The notes under the pieces: generated by a model
What the model was told of the DNA's origin: nothing
The model's database searches: none
What the model saw: only the letters and a program-made list of their open reading frames with translations
Position numbers and translations under genes: made by a program
Shown here: one piece after another, positions 1 to 8,018 of the stretch
How the letters are laid out: every line of letters starts with the position of its first letter
Numbering within the stretch: position 1 is the stretch's first letter
Assembly: GCA_041164425.1 (NCBI GenBank)
Contig: JBEAPO010000130.1
Location: 1 to 47,473 of the forward strand
Length of the DNA: 47,473 nt
From: F1-20-MAGs119 sp041164425
GTDB taxonomy: Bacteria; Actinomycetota; Acidimicrobiia; Acidimicrobiales; Ilumatobacteraceae
Direction of reading: 5' to 3'

Positions 1-477
1 AAGGTCGGTGACGACGCCACCGGCGACGCGCACGATGTCTGCTGGTGCAGCACCAAAGTTGTCGTTCCACGTTCCCGCGGCAGCCCACACTTCGTCGTAT
101 TGCAACAAGTCCGGGTCGACGAACACGCGCAGTTGAGTTGCATGACCAAACGGTGGAACGCCGCCAATCGCAAAACCGGTGGCTTGGCGAACGATGTCGG
201 CATCGACGCGGGCGCACTTGAGACCGCCGGCGGCGAGGGCAAGTTTCTTTTCGTCGAGTTGGTTCGAACCGCTGACGAGTGCAAGCACCACCTCGCCGTC
301 GACGGCGAAGACGAGGCTCTTCACGATTTGTCCGAGGGTGACACCGATCGCGTCGGCGGCGTCCTGTGCCGTTTTGGTTCCCTCGGGGAATCGGCGCACC
401 TCGATGGACAGACCTGCGGCCTCGGCGGCGGAGCGAACCTTGACGACGTTGGGATGGGTGCTTTCGGAACTCGACAC
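1..477 (-). CDS. YbaK/EbsC-family aminoacyl-tRNA deacylase (C-terminus cut by window edge)
   Basis: Starts at a GTG (475-477) and runs off the left edge, so 159 residues are visible and only the last few residues and the stop should be missing. The protein fits the YbaK/EbsC/ProX family, whose characterised members hydrolyse mischarged tRNA such as Cys- or Ala-tRNA(Pro) in the cytoplasm. Seen in the sequence: an N-terminal helix region with RRFPEGTKTA, the core lysine segment GQIVKSLVFAVDGE, the loop VSGSNQLDEKKL, and the family hallmark TGFAIGGVPPFGH followed by a VFVDPDLL strand. No ATG lies in frame just upstream, which is why GTG was chosen. It is transcribed away from the small zinc-ribbon gene at 663. 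Family assignment is firm. The tRNA substrate cannot be predicted. Confidence 0.9.
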   Translation of the reverse strand, partial: MSSSESTHPNVVKVRSAAEAAGLSIEVRRFPEGTKTAQDAADAIGVTLGQIVKSLVFAVDGEVVLALVSGSNQLDEKKLALAAGGLKCARVDADIVRQATGFAIGGVPPFGHATQLRVFVDPDLLQYDEVWAAAGTWNDNFGAAPADIVRVAGGVVTDL

Positions 478-610
478 AAAAGTCAGCCTACGGATGGCGC
501 GGTGGCGTGAGGCGGCCGTAATCTTTTTGGCGAAGGGGAGTATCCCGGTCGGGCAACCGACAGGTTCGGCTTCGTCAGCACGGCATAAAAGCCCGGAGCC
601 TCCGGCGAAA

Positions 611-654
611 GCTGGGAGAGACCTTCAGCGAACAGTTACGTCTTGCTGAAGGAG
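611..654 (+). promoter_or_regulatory. Leader hairpin that masks the ribosome binding site, with a competing stem
   Basis: An 8-bp perfect stem pairs CCTTCAGC (622-629) with GCTGAAGG (645-652). The right arm covers the AAGGAG ribosome binding site (649-654) of the zinc-ribbon gene that starts at 663. A second, mutually exclusive hairpin can form between GCTG-GG (611-616) and CC-TT-CAGC (622-629), which would free the binding site. The stretch GGGAGAGACC at 614-623 recalls the start of glycine-riboswitch aptamers, but the rest of that consensus is not convincingly present. Regulation of translation is inferred from the pairing only. Confidence 0.4.
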
Positions 655-662
655 AACCCCCA

Positions 663-959
663 ATGAAGTGTCCCACTTGTCCCGACTCGAAGTTGACGCT
701 TGCCGAACGCCAGGGCATCGAGATCGACTACTGCCCCGACTGTCGCGGTGTGTGGCTCGACCGGGGTGAACTCGACAAGATCATCGAGCGCGCTACGTCG
801 GCGATGGAGTCGGCACAGCCGCAGCGTGCCCAGACGATGCCCCCACAACCCCAGCCCCAACCGATGCCGATGGGTTCGCACAAGTACCACTCGAAGTACC
901 ATACGGGTTACTACGGCAAGAAGCGCAAGGGCTTCTTGGGTGAGATCTTCGACTTCTAG
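663..959 (+). CDS. Small zf-TFIIB-type zinc-ribbon protein
   Basis: A 98-residue protein beginning MKCPTCPDSKL with a second Cys pair in YCPDCRGVWLDRGELDK. This is the four-cysteine zinc ribbon plus GVWLDRGEL signature of the zf-TFIIB family (PF13453 type). These small proteins are common in bacteria, but their cellular role is unknown. After residue about 50 the chain turns into a Gln/Pro/Met-rich linker and a basic, His/Tyr-rich tail (HKYHSKYHTGYYGKKRKG) ending in a short hydrophobic/acidic cap. The ATG is preceded by AAGGAG at 649-654 with good spacing, but that site lies in a stable hairpin. The gene stands alone and converges with the SnoaL-like gene on the opposite strand. No partner or substrate can be named. 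Confidence 0.88.
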   Translation: MKCPTCPDSKLTLAERQGIEIDYCPDCRGVWLDRGELDKIIERATSAMESAQPQRAQTMPPQPQPQPMPMGSHKYHSKYHTGYYGKKRKGFLGEIFDF

Positions 960-975
960 ATCGTCGGTTCCGTCG

Positions 976-1782
976 TCAGCTCTTGGGACGCAGTTTGCGG
1001 GCAAGCACAACGTCGAAGTAGTCGGAATCAAGGGTGAACTTTCCGTCGCGCACGTTGTGCAGCGTCCAACCCGGGAACGACCCGCCGGGAACGTTGCACG
1101 TCCACTGCGACCAGCCGACGGTTTCATCACCTGCACAGTCGACGAGATCGAACGTGACGCCGCCCTCGGGCATCTCCACGTCCATGCGCCTCATGTAGTT
1201 GCGAATTGCTTCGATGCCCTCGAAACGGCCGTACACCTGGTCAGTGAAAACGGCGTCGTCGGTGAACAGTTCCGCGAGCTGTGTGTACTGGCGCGTGTCC
1301 TGCATCTTCCAGAACGTGCGAATGAGGTCATGACCAGTGCCCTGTTGCGTGGTGCCCTTCGGCAGGGCTGCCGGGGTGGCCATGTCGGGCACGCGGTCGC
1401 GCGAGAGTTTTCCGTAGGCGTGCGAATCGACGTAGTCGGCGACGAAGCACACCTTCAGTTGTCCCCCGTCTTCACGGAGACGGTAGATGCTCTGGCCGGG
1501 GACGCCGACCTCGCCGTTGGCACCACGCGCGTACATCGTCCACTTCGCCCATGCAACGGTCGTTCCGGCACTGATGTCCCATGCGTCGAAGCGTGCCCCG
1601 GCCGCCGGAACCAGTTCCTCCATGTGGCCCATGAAGGTACGGATCTGTTCCTTGCCGCGCTGCGGACCCATGAACGGGTCGTAGTAGATGGCGTCGTCGG
1701 TGAAGACTTCGACAAGCCGCGTGTAGCGCTGGTCGTCTTCGACTGCCCCGAATTCGGCAATGATCTCGGCTGCTGCGGCCAT
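976..1782 (-). CDS. Tandem SnoaL/NTF2-like double-domain protein
   Basis: A 268-residue protein made of two related NTF2-fold (SnoaL-like) halves of about 120 residues. Each has the same opening pattern: RYTRLVEVFTDDAIYYDP in the first half and QYTQLAELFTDDAVFTDQ in the second, followed by a G-x-E-x-IR helix and a W-rich sheet. Single-domain relatives include polyketide cyclases, steroid delta-isomerases and limonene epoxide hydrolases, so a small-molecule role is likely but the reaction is not readable from sequence. The ATG at 1782 is preceded on its strand by AAGGGGG with about 6 bases spacing. It is divergent from the P450 gene across about 50 bp, which suggests shared control. A structural role as a binding protein is equally possible. 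Confidence 0.82.
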   Translation of the reverse strand: MAAAAEIIAEFGAVEDDQRYTRLVEVFTDDAIYYDPFMGPQRGKEQIRTFMGHMEELVPAAGARFDAWDISAGTTVAWAKWTMYARGANGEVGVPGQSIYRLREDGGQLKVCFVADYVDSHAYGKLSRDRVPDMATPAALPKGTTQQGTGHDLIRTFWKMQDTRQYTQLAELFTDDAVFTDQVYGRFEGIEAIRNYMRRMDVEMPEGGVTFDLVDCAGDETVGWSQWTCNVPGGSFPGWTLHNVRDGKFTLDSDYFDVVLARKLRPKS

Positions 1783-1838
1783 GAATGTCCCCCTTGACGT
1801 CTCACATAAAGTAGGGCAATCACAAGGGGGATGTGAAC

Positions 1839-3101
1839 GTGAGCACCAGCAACGTCGAGGTCAATTTTTTCGATCCGGCAACGAACGACTGTCCGTACCA
1901 CGCCTACAAGACGCTGCGCGATGAAGCACCCGTGTGGCTCGACCCGCGGACGGGCATGTATGTGATCACCCGCTACGACGATGTGCGTGCCGTTGTGATG
2001 GACACCGAGCGGTTCGTGAATCAGCGTCAGGCATCACGCGTTGCCTCGCCCGAAATGATCGAACGACAGAAGAAGATCCACGCGTTGTACAAGGAGAAGG
2101 GTTGGGTGCCGGCGCCGACGTTGGCGGGCCGTGACGACCCGAACCACAAGGAGATGCGCGGGCTGTTCGACCACGCATTCCGCCCCAGCCGCATCAAACA
2201 ACTCGACCCGATCGTCGAGGGTGTCGCGCAGGAGTTGTTCACAAAGTTCATCAATGAAGGCCAGTGCGACTGGGTCCGCGCCTTTGCCGTGCCGCTGCCT
2301 CTCATCGTCATCGGTGTGCAAATGGGCGCCAACCAAGAGGACATCTGGCAGATCAAGGCGTGGACCGATGCGTGGGTGCAACGTCTCGGCATGATGCAGA
2401 CCGAGGAAGAGGCCCTGTGGTCGACCGAGATGGAAATCGAGGCACAGCACTACTTCCAACCGATCTTCGAACGCTTGCGAGTTGAACCGAACGACACGCT
2501 CTTGTCGGATCTGGTGAACACCGTGATTCCCGAGTGGGGTCGCACGTTGACCGACGAGGAACTACACGCCGAGATGATGGCCGACACCTTCGTGGGCGGG
2601 TCCGAGACCAGTACGAACGCACTGTCGGGCGGCATCATGTTGCTGACGCAACACAAGGACCAGTGGGCGAAACTGAAGAGCGACCCGGACAAGTACGTGC
2701 CGCAGTTGGTGGAAGAAGCGGTGCGCCTCGAGGGTCCGGTGCAGGGTCTGTTCCGCACCGCAGCGGTTGACGTCGAGATGCACGGCGTGACGATTCCGAA
2801 GGGCGCGATCGTCAACATCCGCTACGCAGCGGCGAACCGCGACGAGCGGCACTTCGAGAATCCCGACGCGCTCGACCTCGATCGTCCGAACTCACGGTCG
2901 CAGATCGGCTTCGGTGCGGGCGTGCATTTCTGTCTTGGTGCGCCCTTGGCGCGACGCGAACTGGCGATCGGCTTCCGTGCGTTCGTCGACAACATCGACG
3001 ATTTTGAGTTGATCGAGCCATCGATGACCTTCGAATACCAGAAGAACTTCGCACTGCGGGCACTCACCTCACTGCCGATCCGCTTCACGAAGAAGAAGTG
3101 A
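1839..3101 (+). CDS. Cytochrome P450
   Basis: Soluble bacterial class P450 of 420 residues. Seen: I-helix motif FVGGSETSTNALSG (oxygen activation), K-helix ExxR in EEAVRLEGP, and the heme loop FGAGVHFCLGAPLARRE with the proximal thiolate Cys near residue 365. The start was set at GTG 1839 because AAGGGGG (1824-1830) lies 8 bases upstream; an in-frame GTG at 1833 is only 2 bases from that site. The stop is one base before the next gene, so the two are co-translated. It needs an electron-transfer partner, and no ferredoxin or reductase gene is in the window. Family members hydroxylate terpenoids, steroids or fatty acids; the substrate here is unknown. Neighbouring acyl-CoA ligase and LLM oxidoreductase genes suggest catabolism. 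Confidence 0.95.
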   Translation: MSTSNVEVNFFDPATNDCPYHAYKTLRDEAPVWLDPRTGMYVITRYDDVRAVVMDTERFVNQRQASRVASPEMIERQKKIHALYKEKGWVPAPTLAGRDDPNHKEMRGLFDHAFRPSRIKQLDPIVEGVAQELFTKFINEGQCDWVRAFAVPLPLIVIGVQMGANQEDIWQIKAWTDAWVQRLGMMQTEEEALWSTEMEIEAQHYFQPIFERLRVEPNDTLLSDLVNTVIPEWGRTLTDEELHAEMMADTFVGGSETSTNALSGGIMLLTQHKDQWAKLKSDPDKYVPQLVEEAVRLEGPVQGLFRTAAVDVEMHGVTIPKGAIVNIRYAAANRDERHFENPDALDLDRPNSRSQIGFGAGVHFCLGAPLARRELAIGFRAFVDNIDDFELIEPSMTFEYQKNFALRALTSLPIRFTKKK

Positions 3102-3102
3102 C

Positions 3103-3873
3103 GTGACCCGACTGCTGTCGCTGGCTGCGGGCGTTCACCCGACGCTGCCGCCGGCGAGGATGGTCGAAGTTGCCGCTGCTGCCGGCTGGCCGGCGTGCGG
3201 AATTTGGTTCGACGGTGCATCGTGGTCCGATTCGACGACCCGTGAGGTGCGCAAGCGCCTAGACGACACGGGCATCGTCGCACTCGACATCGAGCCGATC
3301 ATCCCCGCCGACGGCGCCGACGACCACGCGGAACGTTTGGTTGCCGCCGCAGCCGAGATCGGGGCACGCAACATCTTGTTCACCAGTCGAGTGAAGGACC
3401 AAGCCTTCAACACGCGCCGTTACGGCGAGTGCTGTGACATGGCGGCACCACACGGCATTACCGTGGTGTGCGAGTTCCTGCCAATCTTCCCGTTGAACAC
3501 GCTGTCGATGGCGGCCGAGATCGTGCGCGACGCCGCGCGACCGAATGGTGGCGTGTTGATCGACAATCTGCACTTCTCGCGTTCGGGTGCGACATTCGAA
3601 CAGTTGGCGACTTTGGACCGTTCACTGTTCCCCTACATCCAGATCGCCGACGCGCCGGCCGCGGTGCCGACGACGTTCGACGGGTTGCTCGACGACGCGG
3701 TGAACGGCCGTATGTGTCCTGGTGAAGGTGGGTTGCCCATTGCGGAGATGTGTGCGGCGATCCCCGGCGTACCGATCTCGTTCGAGGTGCGGTCGAAGGC
3801 GCTGCGCGAAGGATTCACCGACGACGTCGAGCGCGCGCTGCACTTGTTGACGTTCTGCACGTCGCTTGCCTGA
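3103..3873 (+). CDS. TIM-barrel sugar-phosphate isomerase/epimerase-like protein (AP endonuclease 2 superfamily)
   Basis: A 256-residue protein with the xylose-isomerase-like TIM barrel (AP_endonuc_2 type). Seen: LSLAAGVHPTLPPARMVEVAAA at the first strand and helix, acidic and His residues at strand ends such as DIEPIIP, VCEFLPI, LIDNLHFSRSG and a late SFEVRSKAL. These are the usual positions of metal and substrate ligands (E, D-x-x-H, E). The GTG start lies one base after the P450 stop, so the genes are translationally coupled. Members act on ketoses, inositols, hydroxypyruvate or ring compounds, so the substrate cannot be assigned. Co-transcription with a P450 suggests it works on the same small molecule. 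Confidence 0.85.
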   Translation: MTRLLSLAAGVHPTLPPARMVEVAAAAGWPACGIWFDGASWSDSTTREVRKRLDDTGIVALDIEPIIPADGADDHAERLVAAAAEIGARNILFTSRVKDQAFNTRRYGECCDMAAPHGITVVCEFLPIFPLNTLSMAAEIVRDAARPNGGVLIDNLHFSRSGATFEQLATLDRSLFPYIQIADAPAAVPTTFDGLLDDAVNGRMCPGEGGLPIAEMCAAIPGVPISFEVRSKALREGFTDDVERALHLLTFCTSLA

Positions 3874-3884
3874 TTCGACGCGAA

Positions 3885-4757
3885 CTAGTTCATGCGCGCG
3901 TAGACGGCATCTTTCGTCGTCGCCCATTCGTCGAGCAACGGCAGTATGACCTCGGGTCCCTCGGGCGGCAGCGTGAGAATTGCGCGGGTGATGCCCTCTT
4001 CGAAGAGGTTGCACAAACCGTCGACCGTTGTGTTCGCGCCGAACACGCTGACATCGAGGGTGCGCCAGTCGCGGCCGACCTTGTCACAGGCTTCCTCGAG
4101 CATCTTCAGGCGGTTGGCAAGTGACGGCCGTGCGGAGATCGGCATCCAGCCGTCGGCCCACTTCGCGACTTCACCCAACAGTCGCGGACCCGTTCCCCCA
4201 CCGAGGTGAATCTTGGGGCCGCCCGGCTGCACGGGTTTTGGCCACTGCCACGTTGGGGGAACCTTGACGAGATCTCCGTCGTATTCGGCGACTTCATTTC
4301 GCCACATCACGCGCATCGCCTCGGCCACTTCGCGGGTTCGGTCCCACCGTTCGCGGAACACCGAACCGTGGCTCTCGAGTTCATCCTGGTTCCAACCGAC
4401 ACCCACGCCTATCTCGACGCGGCCGTTGCTGAGAAAGTCGAGCGATGAGATCTGCTTCGATGTCCAGATTGCGTCGCGCTGGGCCGCGAGCATGACACCG
4501 GTACCGAGCCGCAGGGTCTTCGTCACCGCTGCGGCCATCGACAGCGCGACGAATGCGTCGAGCATGTGCGAGTACTCCTTCGGCAGCGGTTCCCCCGTGA
4601 GGCTTCCCGGCCAGGGCGACTTGCGGCTCGTCGGAATGTTGCTGTGTTCGGGAACCCAGAAGCTCTCGAATCCGCGCGCCTCGATCTCGCGCGCGAGATC
4701 GTCGGGACGCATCGTGTAGTCGACCGAATAGATGGTGATGCCGATTCTCGCTCGCAT
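3885..4757 (-). CDS. LLM-class (luciferase-like) F420-dependent oxidoreductase
   Basis: A 290-residue luciferase-like monooxygenase-fold protein. Seen: N-terminal strand RIGITIYSVDYTMRPDDLA, the ARGFESFWVPEHSNIP segment, KTLRLGTGVMLAAQRD, the ISSLDFLSNGRVEIGVGVGW motif typical of the F420-dependent branch, and a C-terminal HLGGGTGPRLLGEVAKWADGW. Characterised relatives use coenzyme F420 (rarely FMN) for hydride transfer to or from alcohols, aldehydes or unsaturated compounds. It lies 11 bp downstream of the acyl-CoA synthetase on the same strand, forming a two-gene operon, and converges with the isomerase-like gene. The substrate is unknown. F420 use is inferred from subfamily resemblance. 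Confidence 0.9.
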   Translation of the reverse strand: MRARIGITIYSVDYTMRPDDLAREIEARGFESFWVPEHSNIPTSRKSPWPGSLTGEPLPKEYSHMLDAFVALSMAAAVTKTLRLGTGVMLAAQRDAIWTSKQISSLDFLSNGRVEIGVGVGWNQDELESHGSVFRERWDRTREVAEAMRVMWRNEVAEYDGDLVKVPPTWQWPKPVQPGGPKIHLGGGTGPRLLGEVAKWADGWMPISARPSLANRLKMLEEACDKVGRDWRTLDVSVFGANTTVDGLCNLFEEGITRAILTLPPEGPEVILPLLDEWATTKDAVYARMN

Positions 4758-4768
4758 GAATGTGCCCG

Positions 4769-6265
4769 TCAGCGAATCGGGTTCGCCGTCTTCGGGAAGT
4801 CGGCAAACTGCAACTTCAACTCCCGCTTCAGGATCTTGCCCGACATGTTGCGTGGCAGCGGTGTGTCGCTGAGGTGGAAGTAACGCGGCAACTTGAAGTC
4901 GGCGAGATTGTCGCGGCAGACCTTCAATACGTCGGCCGCTTCAACCTTCGCGCCATTCGCAAAGACGATGACGAGCGGTGTCTCACCCCAGCGATCGTCG
5001 GGAACGCCGACGACGGCAACTTCGACGACGCCGGGGACGTTGGCGATGAGGCGCTCGAGTTCCGCCGGGTACACGTTCAAGCCACCCGAAATGAGCATGT
5101 CCTTCTTGCGATCGACGACGTAGAGATAACCCTCGTCGTCTACGTAGCCGAGATCGCCGGTGTGCAACCAACCGCCACGGAGCGCCGCGGCAGTCGCCGT
5201 CGGGTTGTTCCAGTACTCCTTCATGATCTGGGGACCCTTCAGGAGGATCTCGCCCACCTCGCCGGTGGCCACCTCGTTGTCGTCATCATCGGCGATCTTC
5301 AACGAGCCGTGGTTGATGGGAATGCCCGCCGACCCGACCTTGCGGAAGGCGTCATGCGACGGCAGCACCGTGCCCGCAGCCGACGACTCAGTGAGGCTGA
5401 ACATCTGCAGCATCGGTACGCCGCGCGCCTGCACTGCCTTCAACAGCGACGGCGGCACAACCGCACCACCCGAGCATGCCTTCTTCCACGACGAGAGGTC
5501 GGCTGTCTTCCAGCGCGGGTGGTCGACGATCATCTGGAAGATGGTCGGCACGCCCATGAAGCCGGTTGCTTTGTCCTTCTCGAAGTTGTCGTAGATGCGG
5601 TCGATGTTCACCTCGTTGTCGAGCAGCAGACTTGCCCCCGACCAGTAGGTGTAGAGCCACAACGCAAGGCCGCCGGTGAAGGCCAGCGGAAACGGCAGCT
5701 GCAACTTGTCGCCGGGCCAGAGATCGAGCGCCTGCGCCCACGACTGTGAGCTGGCGTTGAACGAACCGTGCGTGAGAACCGCACCTTTCGGGTCGCCGGT
5801 CGTGCCGCTGGTGTAACAGATGAATGCCGCGTCCTCGGGTGCGGTGTCGGCGGTGACCATCTTCGAACCATCGGCATAGAGCGGTGCGATCTGTTCGACA
5901 CAAATGACTTCGCAGCCTTCGACAGTCGTTGTCGACCCGACAAGTCCGTCGTTGGTGAAGAGAAGTTTTGCGCCCGCGTTCGCGACGACGAACTTGACTT
6001 CGGCAGGCGTGAAGCGCGTGTTGATCGGCACGATCAGCGCGCCAAGTTTCCACGCGGCCATCGTGAGTTCGATCCACTCCATGCAGTTGGTGAGCAACAG
6101 CCCGATGCGGTCGCCCTTGCCGATGCCCTTGCCGGCCAGACCGGCCGCGAGTTCACTGGTGCGCGTGTTGAGTTGTCGCCACGTCGTTTCGACACCCGCA
6201 TATTTGATGGCCAATTCGTCGGGTCGCCACCGCGCCCAGAATTCCCCGATTCGCGCAAGGTTCAC
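4769..6265 (-). CDS. Acyl-CoA synthetase (AMP-forming, class I adenylate-forming enzyme)
   Basis: A 498-residue ANL-superfamily enzyme that activates a carboxylic acid as an acyl-adenylate and transfers it to CoA. Seen: P-loop-like A3 motif YTSGTTGDPKGAVLTHG near residue 150, the A5 segment FSLTESSAAG, the A7 motif LHTGDLGYVDDEGYLYVVDRKKD, hinge region ISGGLNVYPAELE, and the catalytic lysine in MSGKILKRELK at the C-terminus. The length matches medium/long-chain or aryl acyl-CoA ligases. It is the first gene of a pair with the LLM oxidoreductase. The ATG is preceded on its strand by AAAAGGGGGTG. The substrate class is open. The acyl-CoA dehydrogenase at 24.9 kb may be part of the same fatty or cyclic acid catabolism, but that is inference. 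Confidence 0.94.
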   Translation of the reverse strand: MNLARIGEFWARWRPDELAIKYAGVETTWRQLNTRTSELAAGLAGKGIGKGDRIGLLLTNCMEWIELTMAAWKLGALIVPINTRFTPAEVKFVVANAGAKLLFTNDGLVGSTTTVEGCEVICVEQIAPLYADGSKMVTADTAPEDAAFICYTSGTTGDPKGAVLTHGSFNASSQSWAQALDLWPGDKLQLPFPLAFTGGLALWLYTYWSGASLLLDNEVNIDRIYDNFEKDKATGFMGVPTIFQMIVDHPRWKTADLSSWKKACSGGAVVPPSLLKAVQARGVPMLQMFSLTESSAAGTVLPSHDAFRKVGSAGIPINHGSLKIADDDDNEVATGEVGEILLKGPQIMKEYWNNPTATAAALRGGWLHTGDLGYVDDEGYLYVVDRKKDMLISGGLNVYPAELERLIANVPGVVEVAVVGVPDDRWGETPLVIVFANGAKVEAADVLKVCRDNLADFKLPRYFHLSDTPLPRNMSGKILKRELKLQFADFPKTANPIR

Positions 6266-6311
6266 TGCCCACCCCCTTTTGCGAGAATTTAGTCGGTCAG
6301 GTGTGGGGTTC

Positions 6312-6317
6312 TAACGT
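6312..6317 (+). promoter_or_regulatory. Putative -10 hexamer of the DUF885 gene
   Basis: TAACGT ends 6 bases before the ATG at 6324, so transcription would start at or within a base or two of the start codon. No ribosome binding site is visible upstream. This fits leaderless transcription. No good -35 match is seen. Confidence 0.35.
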
Positions 6318-6323
6318 GGCAGA

Positions 6324-8018
6324 ATGCCGCAGCGCGATACCCCGATCTACTCGCTCTCCGACCGTTTCATCGACGAGATGGCCGCACTCGACCCGCTGGC
6401 CGCCACGTACCTCGGCGTCGCCGGGTACGACGACAAGATGACCGACTTCTCCCCCGCCGGCCACGATGCGCGCGCTGCGCACGCCGCACAGACCCTTGCT
6501 GGGTTGAATGGACTCTCACCGTCCGATGATGCTGACCGACTGGCCGCGGGTGTCTTGCGCAATGATCTCGAACTCACGGTTGCCGAACACGCGGCCGGTG
6601 AACACCTGCGCGGCATCCGCGTGATTGCGGGAGACCTTGACGGCGCGCGCAGCGTCTTCGACCTGATGCCCACCGACACTGAAGGTGACTGGGAGAACAT
6701 CGCGGCGCGCATGGAGGCTTTCCCGAATGCACTTGCAGGCATGCGCGCATCGTGGCGCGAAGGTTTGGTGCGCGGTGTCGCAGCTCCGGTGCGTCAGGCA
6801 CTCGCCGTTGCCGGCCAGGCCGAGGCATGGGCCGGGTCGGGTGACGATGGTTTCTTCTCGAGTTTCGCTGCCACCGCGAATGTTTCGAACGGCGGGGCGT
6901 CCGATGCGCTCGCCCGACGACTGCAAAGTGCTGCGCGCGACTGTTCGGCGGCCCTTGCCGAAACGGCGAAATTCTTGGGTGGTGAATACGCGCGCCACGC
7001 CGACCCGAACGACGGCGTCGGAGAAGAGCGTCACGCATTCGCCCGCCGTCGCTATTTGGGTATGACGGTCGAGGCGAAGGAAGCGTACGAGTGGGGTTGG
7101 GACGAAGTCGCCCGCCTTGATGTCGAAATACATCGCGTGGGCCAGGAGATTCTCCCGGGTGCGTCGGCGGCCGAGGTGCGGCATCTCCTCGACACCGATC
7201 CGGCGCGTGCCGTGCATGGCGAGGACAACTTGCGCAACTGGTTGCAGGAATTGATGGATGAGGCGATGACGTTTCTCATCGACAACAACCACTTCGACAT
7301 TCCCACATCGATCCGTCAATGCGAGGCGATGATCTCGCCCCCCGGCGGTGCGGCGGCGATGTACTACACCGGCCCGAGCGAGGACCTGTCACGACCAGGT
7401 CGCACGTGGTACCCGCTGAACGGTCGCGCATCGGTTCCGCGGTGGGGCGAACCGACGACTGCGTACCACGAGGGCGTGCCGGGCCATCACCTACAGGTTG
7501 CGATGGCCGTGGTGAACGCCGACCAGTTGTCGCGCTACCAGCGCAACACATTCGTGTCCGGCCACGGCGAGGGCTGGGCGCTGTACGCCGAACGCCTGAT
7601 GGACGAGTTCGGGTTCTTCACGAACCCCGACTACCGCCTCGGCTATCTCTACGGCCAAGCCATGCGCGCGGCGCGTGTCGTGATCGACATCGGCTTGCAT
7701 TGCGGTTTCACCATTCCCTCGGCGTGGTCGTGGCACCCAGGCGAAGCGTGGACGCCGAAGCTGGCCCTCGAGTTCCTCACCGAACGGTCGTCGAGCGACG
7801 CCGAATTCAACCGCTCTGAGATCGACCGCTACCTCGGCTGGCCCGCACAGGCAATTTCCTACAAGCTCGGCGAACGCGTCTGGCTCGACCTGCGTGACGA
7901 CGCGAAGCGACGGCTCGGTGCGAAGTTCAACCTGCGTGACTGGCACGCCTACGGACTTAACCTCGGCAACCTCGGCCTTGACCTGCTGAAGTCGGAGATG
8001 TCGCGCTACGCGGCTTGA
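6324..8018 (+). CDS. DUF885-family putative metallopeptidase
   Basis: A 564-residue DUF885 protein. The zinc-binding motif HEGVPGHHLQ is near residue 390, with the downstream GHGEGWALYAERLMDEFG segment that provides further metal-ligand and catalytic acids. These are the hallmarks of the family, which resembles gluzincin peptidases. No signal peptide is seen, so it is probably cytoplasmic. The ATG has no ribosome binding site but a TAACGT hexamer just upstream, consistent with a leaderless mRNA. The stop codon directly abuts the stop codon of the L,D-transpeptidase gene on the other strand, with no bases between. Few members are characterised, and peptide hydrolysis is a family-level inference. 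Confidence 0.9.
   Translation: MPQRDTPIYSLSDRFIDEMAALDPLAATYLGVAGYDDKMTDFSPAGHDARAAHAAQTLAGLNGLSPSDDADRLAAGVLRNDLELTVAEHAAGEHLRGIRVIAGDLDGARSVFDLMPTDTEGDWENIAARMEAFPNALAGMRASWREGLVRGVAAPVRQALAVAGQAEAWAGSGDDGFFSSFAATANVSNGGASDALARRLQSAARDCSAALAETAKFLGGEYARHADPNDGVGEERHAFARRRYLGMTVEAKEAYEWGWDEVARLDVEIHRVGQEILPGASAAEVRHLLDTDPARAVHGEDNLRNWLQELMDEAMTFLIDNNHFDIPTSIRQCEAMISPPGGAAAMYYTGPSEDLSRPGRTWYPLNGRASVPRWGEPTTAYHEGVPGHHLQVAMAVVNADQLSRYQRNTFVSGHGEGWALYAERLMDEFGFFTNPDYRLGYLYGQAMRAARVVIDIGLHCGFTIPSAWSWHPGEAWTPKLALEFLTERSSSDAEFNRSEIDRYLGWPAQAISYKLGERVWLDLRDDAKRRLGAKFNLRDWHAYGLNLGNLGLDLLKSEMSRYAA

Noticed and set aside
611..660. Glycine riboswitch
   Set aside because: Only short pieces of the consensus are present, the second conserved block is taken up in a simple hairpin, and the downstream gene is not a glycine-metabolism gene. 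Kept only as an unassigned leader structure.
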